A stretch of 16,872 nt of DNA from Candidatus Hydrogenedentota bacterium (GTDB taxonomy: Bacteria > Hydrogenedentota > Hydrogenedentia > Hydrogenedentales > CAITNO01): contig JAKPUV010000216.1 of NCBI GenBank assembly GCA_029554925.1, forward strand, positions 1 to 16,872, in the 5' to 3' direction. A program made the translations under genes and the position numbers. The number at the start of each line of letters is the position of its first letter. The stretch's first letter is position 1. Of this stretch, positions 8,488-16,872 are shown one piece after another. The notes under the pieces are model-generated. The model did no database searches and was not told where the DNA came from. It worked only from the letters and a program-made list of their open reading frames with translations.

Positions 8488-9480
8488 ATGGAATACCGCC
8501 GCCTTGGCCGGACCGACTGGAAGGTGTCAGTCGTGTCTTTCGGGGCCTGGCAGATCGGCGATCCGGAGTTCTGGGGGAAGGACGACGCAGCAAACGCCGA
8601 AGAGGCGGTGCAGGTGGCCCTCGACGAGGGCGTCAACCTTTTTGACACCGCGGAGATGTACGGGGGCGGCGCGTCGGAGGAGGCCCTCGGAAAGGCGCTG
8701 GGCGCCCGCCGCAGGGACGTCCACATCGCGGACAAGGTCTCCCCGGAAAACTGCGCCCCCGACCGGGTGCGCGCCGCCTGCGAGGCCAGCCTGCGCCGCC
8801 TTGGAACCGACTGGATAGACCTCTACCAGGTGCACTGGCCCAGCCGGACGGTCCCCTTCGAGGACACCCACGCCGCTTTGTCCGCCCTGCGCGACGAGGG
8901 GAAGATCCGCGAGATCGGCGTGTCCAACTTCGGCGCGCGGGACCTGGCGCAGTGGTGCGGGGCGGGGGGGGCGGCCTCGGACCAGGTGGGGTACAACCTC
9001 CTCTTCCGCGCCGCCGAGTACGAGGCGATCCCCGCCTGCCGCGAGCGCGGAGTCGCGGTCCTCGCCTACATGCCCCTCATGCAGGGGCTCCTCACGGGGC
9101 GCTACGCCTCCATCGAGGACATCCCCATGCTGCGCAGGCGCACCCGGCACTTCTCCCGCCACCGCGACGGCACAAGGCACGGGGAGGACGGGCATGAGAA
9201 CCTGCTCATGGACACGGTGGCCGACCTGCGCGATTTCGCGGCCGCCGTGGGGCTCACCGTGGAGGGCATGGCCCTTTCCTGGCTCGCCGCCCAGCCCGGG
9301 GTCTCGTCCGTCATCCTGGGCGCGCGCAACCCGGCCCAGCTGCTGGACAACCTGCGCGCCGTCGAGGACATCGGCCCCGCGGCCGTGGCCCAGCTCAACG
9401 AGCTCACCTATCCCCTGAAGCGCGCCCTCGGCCCGAACTGTGACATGTGGCAGACGGCGGAGAACTCGCGGATCCGGTGA
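8488..9480 (+). CDS. Aldo/keto reductase
   Basis: A 330-residue NAD(P)H-dependent oxidoreductase of the aldo/keto reductase family, a cytoplasmic TIM barrel. The opening MEYRRLGRTDWKVSVVSFG is typical, and the catalytic tetrad is visible: D53 and Y58 (FDTAEMYG), K83 (ADKVS) and H116 (YQVHW). The later GVSNFGARDL and the C-terminal VILGARNPAQL cofactor-binding region match the family. The start is set by AAGGAG at 8474-8479, eight bases before the ATG; an in-frame ATG at 8407 lies in the terminator and is not credible. It stands alone between a terminator and a convergent gene. The substrate cannot be read from the sequence. A role with the nearby inositol genes is possible, since some family members act on polyols or inosose, but nothing here shows it. 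Confidence 0.92.
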   Translation: MEYRRLGRTDWKVSVVSFGAWQIGDPEFWGKDDAANAEEAVQVALDEGVNLFDTAEMYGGGASEEALGKALGARRRDVHIADKVSPENCAPDRVRAACEASLRRLGTDWIDLYQVHWPSRTVPFEDTHAALSALRDEGKIREIGVSNFGARDLAQWCGAGGAASDQVGYNLLFRAAEYEAIPACRERGVAVLAYMPLMQGLLTGRYASIEDIPMLRRRTRHFSRHRDGTRHGEDGHENLLMDTVADLRDFAAAVGLTVEGMALSWLAAQPGVSSVILGARNPAQLLDNLRAVEDIGPAAVAQLNELTYPLKRALGPNCDMWQTAENSRIR

Positions 9481-9501
9481 GGGCGGGAAAGGGGGAGGGG
9501 G
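9481..9501 (+). other. G-quadruplex motif in the convergent junction
   Basis: Directly after the reductase stop lies a run of the form G3-C-G3-A3-G5-A-G5 on the + strand. This meets the usual four-run quadruplex pattern with loops of 1, 3 and 1 bases. It fills most of the 27 bp between the two facing stop codons, and no ordinary hairpin terminator was found there. Confidence 0.55.
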
Positions 9502-9507
9502 CGGCGG

Positions 9508-10515
9508 TCACTCGCCCCAGCGCGCCCGGCGCGACTGCTCGCCGAGCCAGCGCGTCTGGGCGTCCAGGATGCCCATCCACTGCGCGGGGGAATACCCCGC
9601 CACGCGGCCGCCCTGCTGGGGCGTCTGGTAGCACACCGTGGTCACGTGCTTCACCCCCACGGCGTAGTAAAGCGCCACCCGCTCCGCGTAGGAAAGCGCC
9701 CGGTGCAGTTCGTAGGCCCCCAGCAGGGTCTCCGTGCGGAACGCCATCTTCTCCGGGCTCGTCGTCGTGCGGATGCACAGGTTGGACACGGCGTAGGAGA
9801 TGTCCTCCAGATAGCACCCGTCGCCCGCAAACTCCAGGTCGATGATCGCCTTCAGCGTGTCCCCGTCGAAAAGCAGGTTGCCCCCGTGCCAGTCCCCGTG
9901 GATGAGGCCCATCTCGAAGGCGTAGCGCTTGTCGATGTTGAGCACCTCCTTCGCCTGCTGGAGAAAGAGGACGATGTTGTTGCAGTGCCCCTGTATCTTC
10001 TGGTCCGCCCGCTCCTTCAGGGCCATCTCGTAGAACTTCTGGAAGGTCTCCTGGGGCACCTCGCTGAACCGCCATTTGCGCGCGTCGCGCGGGGGCACCG
10101 GCATCCCCTGGCAGACCTGGTGCAGGCGGCCCAGCGCCGACCCCGACACCCGCAGCGTCGCCTCGTTCACGGTCATGCTGTGCCCGAAAACGAACTGCTG
10201 CAGCTCCAGGCACCATGTGTCCTGCACCACAAAGGTCCGGCCGTCCCGCGTCCCCTGGATCCTGGCCACCGGCAGCCCGTTCTCCGCGAGGAAGCCGGAA
10301 AGCCGGTGCTGGAAGTACAGGGAGTCCACCGAGGCGGGGTCGTTGCGGTAGGTTTTGGCCAGAAAAACGCCCTGGGACGTCTCCACGATCATCTTGCGGT
10401 GACGCCGCTGGTGGGTCGTCTCGAGCTGGCGCGGCACGGCGACCTCCCCGAGATCGTAGTGCTCCCGGATGACGTCGCCGATGATTTCCAGTCCTGTCAG
10501 TTTCGAAGTGCTCAC
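9508..10515 (-). CDS. Aminoglycoside-phosphotransferase / CotS-family kinase-like protein
   Basis: A 335-residue protein if the GTG at 10515 is the start (VSTSKLTGLEIIGDVI). A TTG at 10581 would add 22 residues that do not look conserved; neither start has a strong ribosome site. The kinase-like fold shows a Lys-bearing strand (VFLAKTYRN), the Brenner motif HGDWHGGN at 206-213 with catalytic D208 and N213, and a metal-binding IIDLEF with D226. These match Pfam APH (PF01636), which includes CotS/YcbJ-like proteins, homoserine kinase II and choline kinases. The substrate is unknown; resistance to aminoglycosides is not implied. It is cytoplasmic, with no signal peptide. It is transcribed away from iolD and shares its control region, so a link with inositol metabolism (for example phosphorylating a polyol) is possible but unproven. 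Confidence 0.82.
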   Translation of the reverse strand: MSTSKLTGLEIIGDVIREHYDLGEVAVPRQLETTHQRRHRKMIVETSQGVFLAKTYRNDPASVDSLYFQHRLSGFLAENGLPVARIQGTRDGRTFVVQDTWCLELQQFVFGHSMTVNEATLRVSGSALGRLHQVCQGMPVPPRDARKWRFSEVPQETFQKFYEMALKERADQKIQGHCNNIVLFLQQAKEVLNIDKRYAFEMGLIHGDWHGGNLLFDGDTLKAIIDLEFAGDGCYLEDISYAVSNLCIRTTTSPEKMAFRTETLLGAYELHRALSYAERVALYYAVGVKHVTTVCYQTPQQGGRVAGYSPAQWMGILDAQTRWLGEQSRRARWGE

Positions 10516-10627
10516 TGAAACCTGTGGGTAACCCCGCCGCGCAACACCGCTACAAACCCCCTGTGCATTCCGATGACCCAACGGAACGCCGCCCCGTCCA
10601 TCTTTGGGGCCGCGCGTGCATGTCTAA

Positions 10628-10657
10628 AGCATATCGCACTTTGCCGTTCGCGGTCAA
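10628..10657 (-). promoter_or_regulatory. Putative sigma-70 promoter of the kinase-like gene
   Basis: On the minus strand TTGACC (10652-10657, 5 of 6 consensus bases) is followed after 18 bp by TATGCT (10628-10633). It points toward the kinase-like gene and predicts a start near 10620, leaving a leader of about 105 bases before the GTG at 10515. Confidence 0.5.
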
Positions 10658-10667
10658 CAGGTTTTGC

Positions 10668-10694
10668 CCACGATTCGTGGATTTCGAGAAATCC
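10668..10694. promoter_or_regulatory. Two abutting palindromes, candidate operator
   Basis: CCACGATTCGTGG (10668-10680; six-base arms around one base) shares its last GG with GGATTTCGAGAAATCC (10679-10694; seven-base arms around GA). The pair lies between the two divergent promoters, where a regulator could act on both. No regulator gene is in the window, so the binding protein is unknown. Confidence 0.5.
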
Positions 10695-10707
10695 CGCGCC
10701 CGCCGCG

Positions 10708-10738
10708 TTGCCGGTTTTTCCCGCCAATCTGGTATTAT
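10708..10738 (+). promoter_or_regulatory. Putative promoter of the inositol operon
   Basis: TTGCCG (10708-10713) and TATTAT (10733-10738) are spaced by 19 bp, longer than ideal. It is the best -10-like element in the region ahead of iolD and would give a leader of about 60 bases. The palindrome pair ends 13 bp upstream of the -35 element. Confidence 0.4.
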
Positions 10739-10806
10739 GGCGCCTTGTCGTGCCGGTGCTTTTTCCTGTGAGAGGGCGTTTTCTCAACCCATTGGGAGGT
10801 CGTGCC

Positions 10807-12675
<1,869 letters not shown>

Positions 12676-12700
12676 CCAAAGCCTTTCGGCGGGGATGGTC

Positions 12701-14173
12701 ATGGCAAAGCGTCTGTTGAACTACATTAACGGGGAGTGGGTCCCCTCGAAGGCGGCGGAGTGCCTGCCCGTCGTGAACCCCGGCACCGGCGAGCCGATCG
12801 CCGAGCTGCCGCTGTCGTCCGCCGCAGAGGTGGCCGCGGCGGGGGAGGGCGCGGACAGGGCGTTCCGCGAGTGGCGGCGCGTGCCCGCGCCCGACCGCAT
12901 CCAGTTCCTCTTCAAGCTCAAGCGCCTGATGGAGGAGAACCTGGATGCCCTCGCGCGCTCGTGCACCGAGGAGTGCGGCAAGACCCGCGCCGAGAGCGTG
13001 GGCGAGCTGCGCCGCGCCATCGAGAACGTGGAGGTCGCCTGCGGCATCCCCCTGCTCATGCAGGGGCGGAACAACGAGGACATCGCCCGGGGCATTGACG
13101 AGCACATGTTCCGCCAGCCCGTCGGCGTGGGCGCCATGATCGCCCCCTTCAACTTCCCGGCCATGATCCCGTTCTGGTTCCTGCCCTACGCCCTGGCGAC
13201 GGGCAACAGCTTCATCGTGAAGCCGAGCGAGAAATGCCCCCTCACCCAGCAGCTCGTCTTTGAGCTGGTGGACCAGCTCGGGCTGCCGCCCGGCGTGCTC
13301 CAGTTGGTGAACGGCGGCCGCGAAACCGTGGAGGCCCTGCTGGACCACCCGGCCGTCCGCGCCGTCAGCATGGTGGGCTCCACGCCCGCCGCGCGCGCCA
13401 TCTATTCGCGGGCTGCGGCCAACGGCAAGCGCGCCCAGTGCCAGGGCGGCGCGAAAAACCCCGTGCTCATCATGCCGGACGCCGACCTGGAGACCACGAC
13501 GCGCATCCTCGCCGACTCCGCCTTCGGCTGCGCGGGCCAGCGCTGCCTCGCCCTGTCCGTGGGCATCACCGTCGGCCCGGTGAGGGACGCCTTCCGCGAG
13601 CGCTTCGCCGAGGCGGCGCGCACGCGCAAAGTGGGCTACGGCCTGGACGACGGCGTCGAGATGGGCGCGGTCATCAGCGCCGAGAGCAAGGCCCGCATCG
13701 AGGGCCTCATCGGCGCGGCCGAGGCCGAGGGCGCGAAGGTGCTGGTGGACGGACGCGGCCGCACGGTGCCGGGGCACGAGAAGGGCAGCTTCGTCTTCCC
13801 CACGCTGCTGGACGACGTGCCCCCGAAGGGCGAAACCGCGCGGACAGAGATCTTCGGCCCCGTGTTCAGCCTCATGCACGCCGAGACGCTGGAGGAGGGC
13901 ATCGCGATGGTGAACGACCGCGCCTACGGCAACATGGCCAGCATCTTCACGGCCAGCGGCGCCGCCGCGCGCCGGTTCCGCAACGAGGCCCGCGCGGGGA
14001 ACATCGGCGTCAACATCGGCATCGCCGCGCCCATGGCCTTCTTCCCCTTCAGCGGCTGGGCCGACAGCTTCTTCGGCGACCTCCACGGCCAGGCCGAGCA
14101 CGCCGTCGAGTTCTTCACGGAGACCAAGGTCGTCGTCGAGCGCTGGCCCAAGGAATGGAGCAGGCAGTTCTAA
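12701..14173 (+). CDS. iolA: Methylmalonate-semialdehyde / malonate-semialdehyde dehydrogenase, CoA-acylating
   Basis: A 490-residue aldehyde dehydrogenase, also named mmsA. It turns malonic or methylmalonic semialdehyde into acetyl- or propionyl-CoA with NAD and CoA, the last step of inositol (and valine) breakdown. Family hallmarks are LNYINGEWV at the N-terminus, [18 protein letters not shown], the catalytic cysteine C282 in GQRCLA with the preceding Arg281, and the subfamily-specific [19 protein letters not shown] near the end. Arg104/105 before AIENVE fit an arginine position conserved in this subfamily. ATG 12701 is preferred over the in-frame ATG 12695, since the purine-rich GGCGGGG (12688-12694) leaves no spacing for the latter. 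It lies between iolD and the iolE-like gene; a 72-bp gap with a short repeat follows. Confidence 0.94.
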   Translation: MAKRLLNYINGEWVPSKAAECLPVVNPGTGEPIAELPLSSAAEVAAAGEGADRAFREWRRVPAPDRIQFLFKLKRLMEENLDALARSCTEECGKTRAESVGELRRAIENVEVACGIPLLMQGRNNEDIARGIDEHMFRQPVGVGAMIAPFNFPAMIPFWFLPYALATGNSFIVKPSEKCPLTQQLVFELVDQLGLPPGVLQLVNGGRETVEALLDHPAVRAVSMVGSTPAARAIYSRAAANGKRAQCQGGAKNPVLIMPDADLETTTRILADSAFGCAGQRCLALSVGITVGPVRDAFRERFAEAARTRKVGYGLDDGVEMGAVISAESKARIEGLIGAAEAEGAKVLVDGRGRTVPGHEKGSFVFPTLLDDVPPKGETARTEIFGPVFSLMHAETLEEGIAMVNDRAYGNMASIFTASGAAARRFRNEARAGNIGVNIGIAAPMAFFPFSGWADSFFGDLHGQAEHAVEFFTETKVVVERWPKEWSRQF

Positions 14174-14182
14174 AAGACCAAA

Positions 14183-14221
14183 TCGGACCGATCCGACGGA
14201 TCCGACCGATCGGACATCGGA
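14183..14221. repeat. Imperfect 9-bp tandem repeat between iolA and iolE
   Basis: Units TCGGACCGA, TCCGACGGA, TCCGACCGA and a decayed TCGGACATC run head to tail from 14183 to 14218, followed by GGA. The units also pair with each other: GATCCG-A-CGGATC is a dyad at 14190-14202, and CCGAT/ATCGG can close a five-base loop at 14206-14220. It fills most of the gap ahead of the next gene's ribosome site. Confidence 0.7.
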
Positions 14222-14245
14222 AACAAGAGAAAGAGGTTCTGCGGT

Positions 14246-15175
14246 ATGGCGGAGATTCGCGTCGGCAACGCCCCCTGTTCCTGGGGCAGTCTGGAGTTTG
14301 AGGGCCTCGGCGGCCAGCCGCTCACCTGCGAGCGCATGCTCGATGAGCTGGTGGAGACAGGCTACTGCGGCACGGAGCTGGGCGACTGGGGCTTCATGCC
14401 CACCGAGCCCGCCGCGCTGCGCGCCGTGCTGGAGGCGCGCGGGGTCGTGATGGTCGGCGCGTTTGTGCCCGTGCGCTTCGCCGATGCCGCCGCCCACGCC
14501 GCGGGCACGGAGGCCGCCGTGCGCGTGGCGCGCCTGCTGGCCGGGGCCGCCGCGCCGGACCACGCGCCGATGGTCATTCTCGCCGACGACAACGGGAGCG
14601 TCCCGGCGCGCACGGCGAACGCCGGCCGCGTGACGCCCGCCCTGGGCCTCGACGACGCCGGGTGGGCCGTGTTCTGCCAGGGGGTGGAGGCCGTCTCCCG
14701 CGCCGTGCGTGACGCCACCGGGCTGCCCGTCGGCTTCCATCACCACTGCGCGGGCTATGTCGAGACGCCCGACGAGATCGCCGCGCTCCTGCGCGGGACC
14801 AGTCCCGAACTCCTCGGACTGGTCTTCGACACGGGGCACTACGCCTTTGGCGCGGGCGACCGCGACGGCGCCGCCACCCGCGAAGGGCTGGACCGCTTCG
14901 CCGGCCGCATCACCCACATGCACTACAAGGACTGCGAACCGGAGGTGGCGGCCCGCGCCGCCGCCGAAGGCTGGGACTACTTCCAGTCCGTGGGCAACGG
15001 CGTCTTCTGCGAGCTGGGAAAGGGCTGCGTGGACTTCCCCGCCACCACCGAGGAACTCCGCCGCCGCGGCTACACCGGATTCATCACCGTCGAGCAGGAC
15101 GTCCTGCCGGGCATGGGCGCCCCCAAGGAAAGCGCCCGCAGAAACCGCGAATACCTCAAGACCCTGGGACTGTAA
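14246..15175 (+). CDS. iolE: Inosose dehydratase-like sugar isomerase/epimerase-fold protein
   Basis: A 309-residue TIM-barrel protein of the xylose-isomerase-like (AP endonuclease 2) superfamily. The opening VGNAPCSWGSLEFEG and GYCGTELGDWGFMPTEPAALR are typical of the IolE-type variety that begins A-P-x-S-W-G. Probable metal ligands are E44 (GTELG), D195 and H198 (FDTGHYAF), the histidine of HMHYKD, and E283 (ITVEQDV). IolE dehydrates 2-keto-myo-inositol to the diketone that IolD then opens, so the place right behind iolD and iolA fits. Other members of this fold are inosose isomerases (IolI) or hexulose epimerases; this annotation therefore rests on context as much as on sequence. AAAGAGG (14230-14236) lies nine bases before the ATG. 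Confidence 0.85.
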   Translation: MAEIRVGNAPCSWGSLEFEGLGGQPLTCERMLDELVETGYCGTELGDWGFMPTEPAALRAVLEARGVVMVGAFVPVRFADAAAHAAGTEAAVRVARLLAGAAAPDHAPMVILADDNGSVPARTANAGRVTPALGLDDAGWAVFCQGVEAVSRAVRDATGLPVGFHHHCAGYVETPDEIAALLRGTSPELLGLVFDTGHYAFGAGDRDGAATREGLDRFAGRITHMHYKDCEPEVAARAAAEGWDYFQSVGNGVFCELGKGCVDFPATTEELRRRGYTGFITVEQDVLPGMGAPKESARRNREYLKTLGL

Positions 15176-15190
15176 GACGCCCCGGCGGCA

Positions 15191-15199
15191 TGGTATCAT
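15191..15199 (+). promoter_or_regulatory. Extended -10 promoter candidate ahead of the toxin-antitoxin pair
   Basis: TGGTATCAT has the TGn extension and a TATCAT hexamer (5 of 6 consensus bases) 44 bp before the antitoxin start, within the 67-bp gap after iolE. No good -35 element was seen, which extended -10 promoters can lack. It would let the pair and iolG be transcribed without the upstream genes. Confidence 0.4.
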
Positions 15200-15242
15200 C
15201 CTACTGACGGAGACACCGCACCGAAAACGGGACACGGGAAAC

Positions 15243-15461
15243 ATGGACACCCTGCTGGAAGAACTGGAAAAGCTTCCCCTCGCCGAGCGCATGCAGCTCG
15301 TGGAGGACCTGTGGGACAGCATCGCCCGCAGCCGGGAGGAACTGCCCATCCCCCAGTGGCAAAAGGACGCACTGGAGGAACGCAAGCGGTCGTTTCTGCA
15401 GCACCCGGACGCCGGGCAATCTTGGGAAGAGGCCAAAGAAGACATCCTCCGCACCCCATGA
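15243..15461 (+). CDS. Antitoxin of a type II toxin-antitoxin module (putative addiction module component)
   Basis: A 72-residue acidic helical protein. It resembles the small PF09720 / TIGR02574 addiction-module family: a first helix LLEELEKLPLAERMQLVEDLWDSI, then QWQKDALEERKRSF and a final SWEEAKEDIL, where the family usually ends with a similar W/V-x-E-x-x-x-x-L helix. Such proteins neutralise a RelE/ParE toxin by wrapping its surface with the C-terminal half. No classical DNA-binding domain can be seen, so autoregulation is uncertain. The start follows a modest site (GGGA, about 15236-15239). Its stop overlaps the toxin's start by four bases (ATGA), the standard order and coupling of antitoxin then toxin. 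Confidence 0.85.
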   Translation: MDTLLEELEKLPLAERMQLVEDLWDSIARSREELPIPQWQKDALEERKRSFLQHPDAGQSWEEAKEDILRTP

Positions 15462-15775
15462 AGGCAAAGGCTTCTCTGGTTCTAGCCCCCGAAGCCAAGG
15501 GGGACGTTGGGGAGGCGTACCGCTGGTACGAAACCCAGTCTGCCGGTCTGGGGTTGGAGTTTCTGCGGAACGTTGAAGCCGCACTGGATTTTGTCCGGCG
15601 GCTTCCGGAAGCCTGTCCCGTCGTGCATGCGTCTTTCCGCCGCGTGCTGGTGCGCCGGTTTCCCTTCGCCGTGGTGTACGAATATGAGCCCGACAGGGCG
15701 CGCTGCGTTGTGTATGCCGTTTTTCATTCCTCCCAGGACCCCGACAAGTGGCGCGGCCGATTGCCGCAGCCGTGA
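15458..15775 (+). CDS. RelE/ParE-family toxin
   Basis: A 105-residue protein of normal size for the ParE/RelE superfamily. Visible features are LAPEAKGDVGEAYRWYETQSAGL, then GLEFLRNVEAALDFV, the R-R-x-L-V-R-R-F-P-F-A-V-V-Y strand group, and the final VYAVFHSSQDPDKWRGR, matching the conserved A-V-x-H-x-x-R-D-P-x-x-W ending. ParE members poison DNA gyrase and RelE members cut mRNA on the ribosome; the sequence here does not decide between them. The final signature usually has Arg before D-P; here it is Gln (SQDPDKW), a possible weakening. The ATGA overlap couples it to the antitoxin. Base composition is visibly lower in G+C than the iol genes around it, which suggests later arrival. iolG begins 12 bp after the stop. 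Confidence 0.88.
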   Translation: MKAKASLVLAPEAKGDVGEAYRWYETQSAGLGLEFLRNVEAALDFVRRLPEACPVVHASFRRVLVRRFPFAVVYEYEPDRARCVVYAVFHSSQDPDKWRGRLPQP

Positions 15776-15787
15776 TGGAGTGACCCC

Positions 15788-16810
15788 ATGGACAACAGAA
15801 CACTAAACATCGGCCTTATCGGCGTGGGACGCATCGGCAAGGTGCATGCGGAGCATCTGGCGTACCGGATTCCGCGGGCGCGGCTGGCGGCGGTTTCGGA
15901 CGTGAACCTCGAGGCGGCTGCGGCGCTGGGCGCGAAGCTGGGCGTGGGGCGCGTGGAGGCCGACCACCGGGCGCTGCTGGCGGACCCGGCGCTGGACGCG
16001 GTGGTGATCTGCTCGCCGACGGACCTGCACGCGCCGATGATCGAAGAGTCGGCGGCGGCGGGCAAGCACATTTTCTGCGAGAAGCCCGTCGCGCGGACGC
16101 TGGGGGAGATTGACCGTTCGCTGGATGCCGTGGCGCGCGCGGGCGTGAAGCTCCAGATCGGGTTCAACCGGCGCTTCGACGCGAACTTCGCGCGGGTGCG
16201 CCGGGCGATCTCGTCCGGCGAGATCGGCGAACCGCACCTGCTGCACATCGTCAGCCGCGACCCCGGCCCGCCGCCCATCGAGTACGTCCGCGTGTCGGGC
16301 GGCATGTTCCTCGACATGACGATCCACGACTTCGACATGGCCCGCTTTCTCATCGGGGAGGAGGTGGAGGAGGTCTTCGCCGCGGGGGCGGTCCGCGTGG
16401 ACCCCGCCATCGGCGCGGCGGGCGACCTGGACACCGCGCTGGTCACGCTGAAGTTCGCCGGCGGCGCGCTGGGCGTCATTGACAACAGCCGCCGCGCGGT
16501 CTACGGCTACGACCAGCGCGTGGAGGTGCTCGGCAGCGCGGGCGGCGCCGCCGTCGCCAACAACCATCCGAACACGGCGGTCATCAGCGACGCCGCCAGC
16601 GTCCACCGCGACCTGCCGCTCAACTTCTTCATGGACCGCTACCTCGACAGTTTCCTGACCGAGATGGCCGCCTTCGTGGACGCCGTGCTCGACGGCGCGC
16701 CCATCCCCGTGACCGGCGAGGACGGCCGCGCCGCCGTGGCCCTCGGCATCGCCGCACGCCGCTCCCACGACGAAAACCGCCCCGTGCGCCTGGACGAGAT
16801 CAAGGCGTAG
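15788..16810 (+). CDS. iolG: myo-Inositol 2-dehydrogenase (Gfo/Idh/MocA family)
   Basis: A 340-residue NAD-dependent oxidoreductase that converts myo-inositol to 2-keto-myo-inositol (scyllo-inosose), the first step of the pathway. The Rossmann motif GVGRIG is at 12-17 and the family motif EKPVA follows with K99. The catalytic pair D176 and H180 in GGMFLDMTIHDFD has the same spacing as in characterised inositol dehydrogenases. The rest is the usual open-faced beta-sheet domain, with a C-terminal region ending RRSHDENRPVRL. GGAG (15777-15780) lies seven bases before the ATG. Only 12 bp separate it from the toxin gene, so it is likely co-transcribed with the toxin-antitoxin pair. Some relatives act on other sugars; the neighbouring iolD, iolA and iolE make inositol the best substrate guess. 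Confidence 0.93.
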   Translation: MDNRTLNIGLIGVGRIGKVHAEHLAYRIPRARLAAVSDVNLEAAAALGAKLGVGRVEADHRALLADPALDAVVICSPTDLHAPMIEESAAAGKHIFCEKPVARTLGEIDRSLDAVARAGVKLQIGFNRRFDANFARVRRAISSGEIGEPHLLHIVSRDPGPPPIEYVRVSGGMFLDMTIHDFDMARFLIGEEVEEVFAAGAVRVDPAIGAAGDLDTALVTLKFAGGALGVIDNSRRAVYGYDQRVEVLGSAGGAAVANNHPNTAVISDAASVHRDLPLNFFMDRYLDSFLTEMAAFVDAVLDGAPIPVTGEDGRAAVALGIAARRSHDENRPVRLDEIKA

Positions 16811-16872
16811 CGCGGCGGGGAAGGGATTCAAGTAGCGCCTGCGGTACGGTGTTGTCCGGGTCCCCCCTTCAG

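Noticed and set aside
9508..10515. Calling the kinase-like gene an aminoglycoside resistance gene or IolC
   Set aside because: The HGDxxxxN motif is shared by many substrates' kinases, and IolC belongs to the unrelated PfkB family.
10516..10581. N-terminal extension of the kinase-like protein from a TTG start
   Set aside because: The added 22 residues show no conserved look and there is no ribosome site before the TTG; it remains possible, since the GTG at 10515 is also weakly supported.
16819..16870. GAAGGG and CCCTTC after iolG as a terminator stem
   Set aside because: Only six pairs with a loop of about 40 bases and no T tract; the window ends here, so nothing can be concluded about the 62 bp after iolG.

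Overview
The window is about 70% G+C bacterial DNA. It is densely packed and has clear Shine-Dalgarno sequences and many 1-8 bp stop/start overlaps. Signal peptides, a periplasmic HtrA/DegP protease and a Bat (Bacteroides aerotolerance-type) gene set point to a Gram-negative bacterium. The gene mix and style would fit a phylum such as Hydrogenedentota or Planctomycetota, but this is an inference from general resemblance and no marker gene settles it.

Region 1 (1-8366, + strand) is one long apparent operon. It holds the tail of a BatA/BatB von Willebrand protein, a BatC-like TPR lipid- or periplasm-facing protein, an extra secreted protein with a Q/E/K-rich tail, BatD, BatE, then glnD (PII uridylyltransferase/uridylyl-removing enzyme) and an HtrA/DegP protease. 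Genes from batB to glnD overlap by 1-8 bp, and the protease follows glnD after 25 bp. A perfect 18-bp-arm hairpin at 8384-8419 closes the unit. The layout ties an envelope/stress complex (Bat plus DegP) to a nitrogen-signalling enzyme.

Region 2 (8430-10515) holds a single aldo/keto reductase (+ strand) with its own plausible promoter, facing a minus-strand aminoglycoside-phosphotransferase/CotS-family kinase. The 27-bp convergent junction is a strong G-quadruplex motif.

Region 3 (10516-10806) is a divergent control region. It carries a good minus-strand promoter for the kinase, a weaker plus-strand promoter for the inositol genes, and two abutting palindromes between them that look like operator sites.

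Region 4 (10807-16810, + strand) is a myo-inositol catabolic cluster in the order iolD, iolA (mmsA), iolE-like, a type II toxin-antitoxin pair, iolG. IolG oxidises inositol to inosose, IolE dehydrates it, IolD opens the ring, and IolA makes an acyl-CoA from the malonic semialdehyde end product. IolB, IolC and IolJ, which act between IolD and IolA, are not in the window. The toxin-antitoxin pair (PF09720-type antitoxin with RelE/ParE toxin) sits inside the pathway genes, only 12 bp before iolG, and its toxin gene is visibly less GC-rich than its neighbours. A 9-bp tandem repeat lies between iolA and iolE. No tRNA, rRNA, CRISPR array or insertion sequence was seen.
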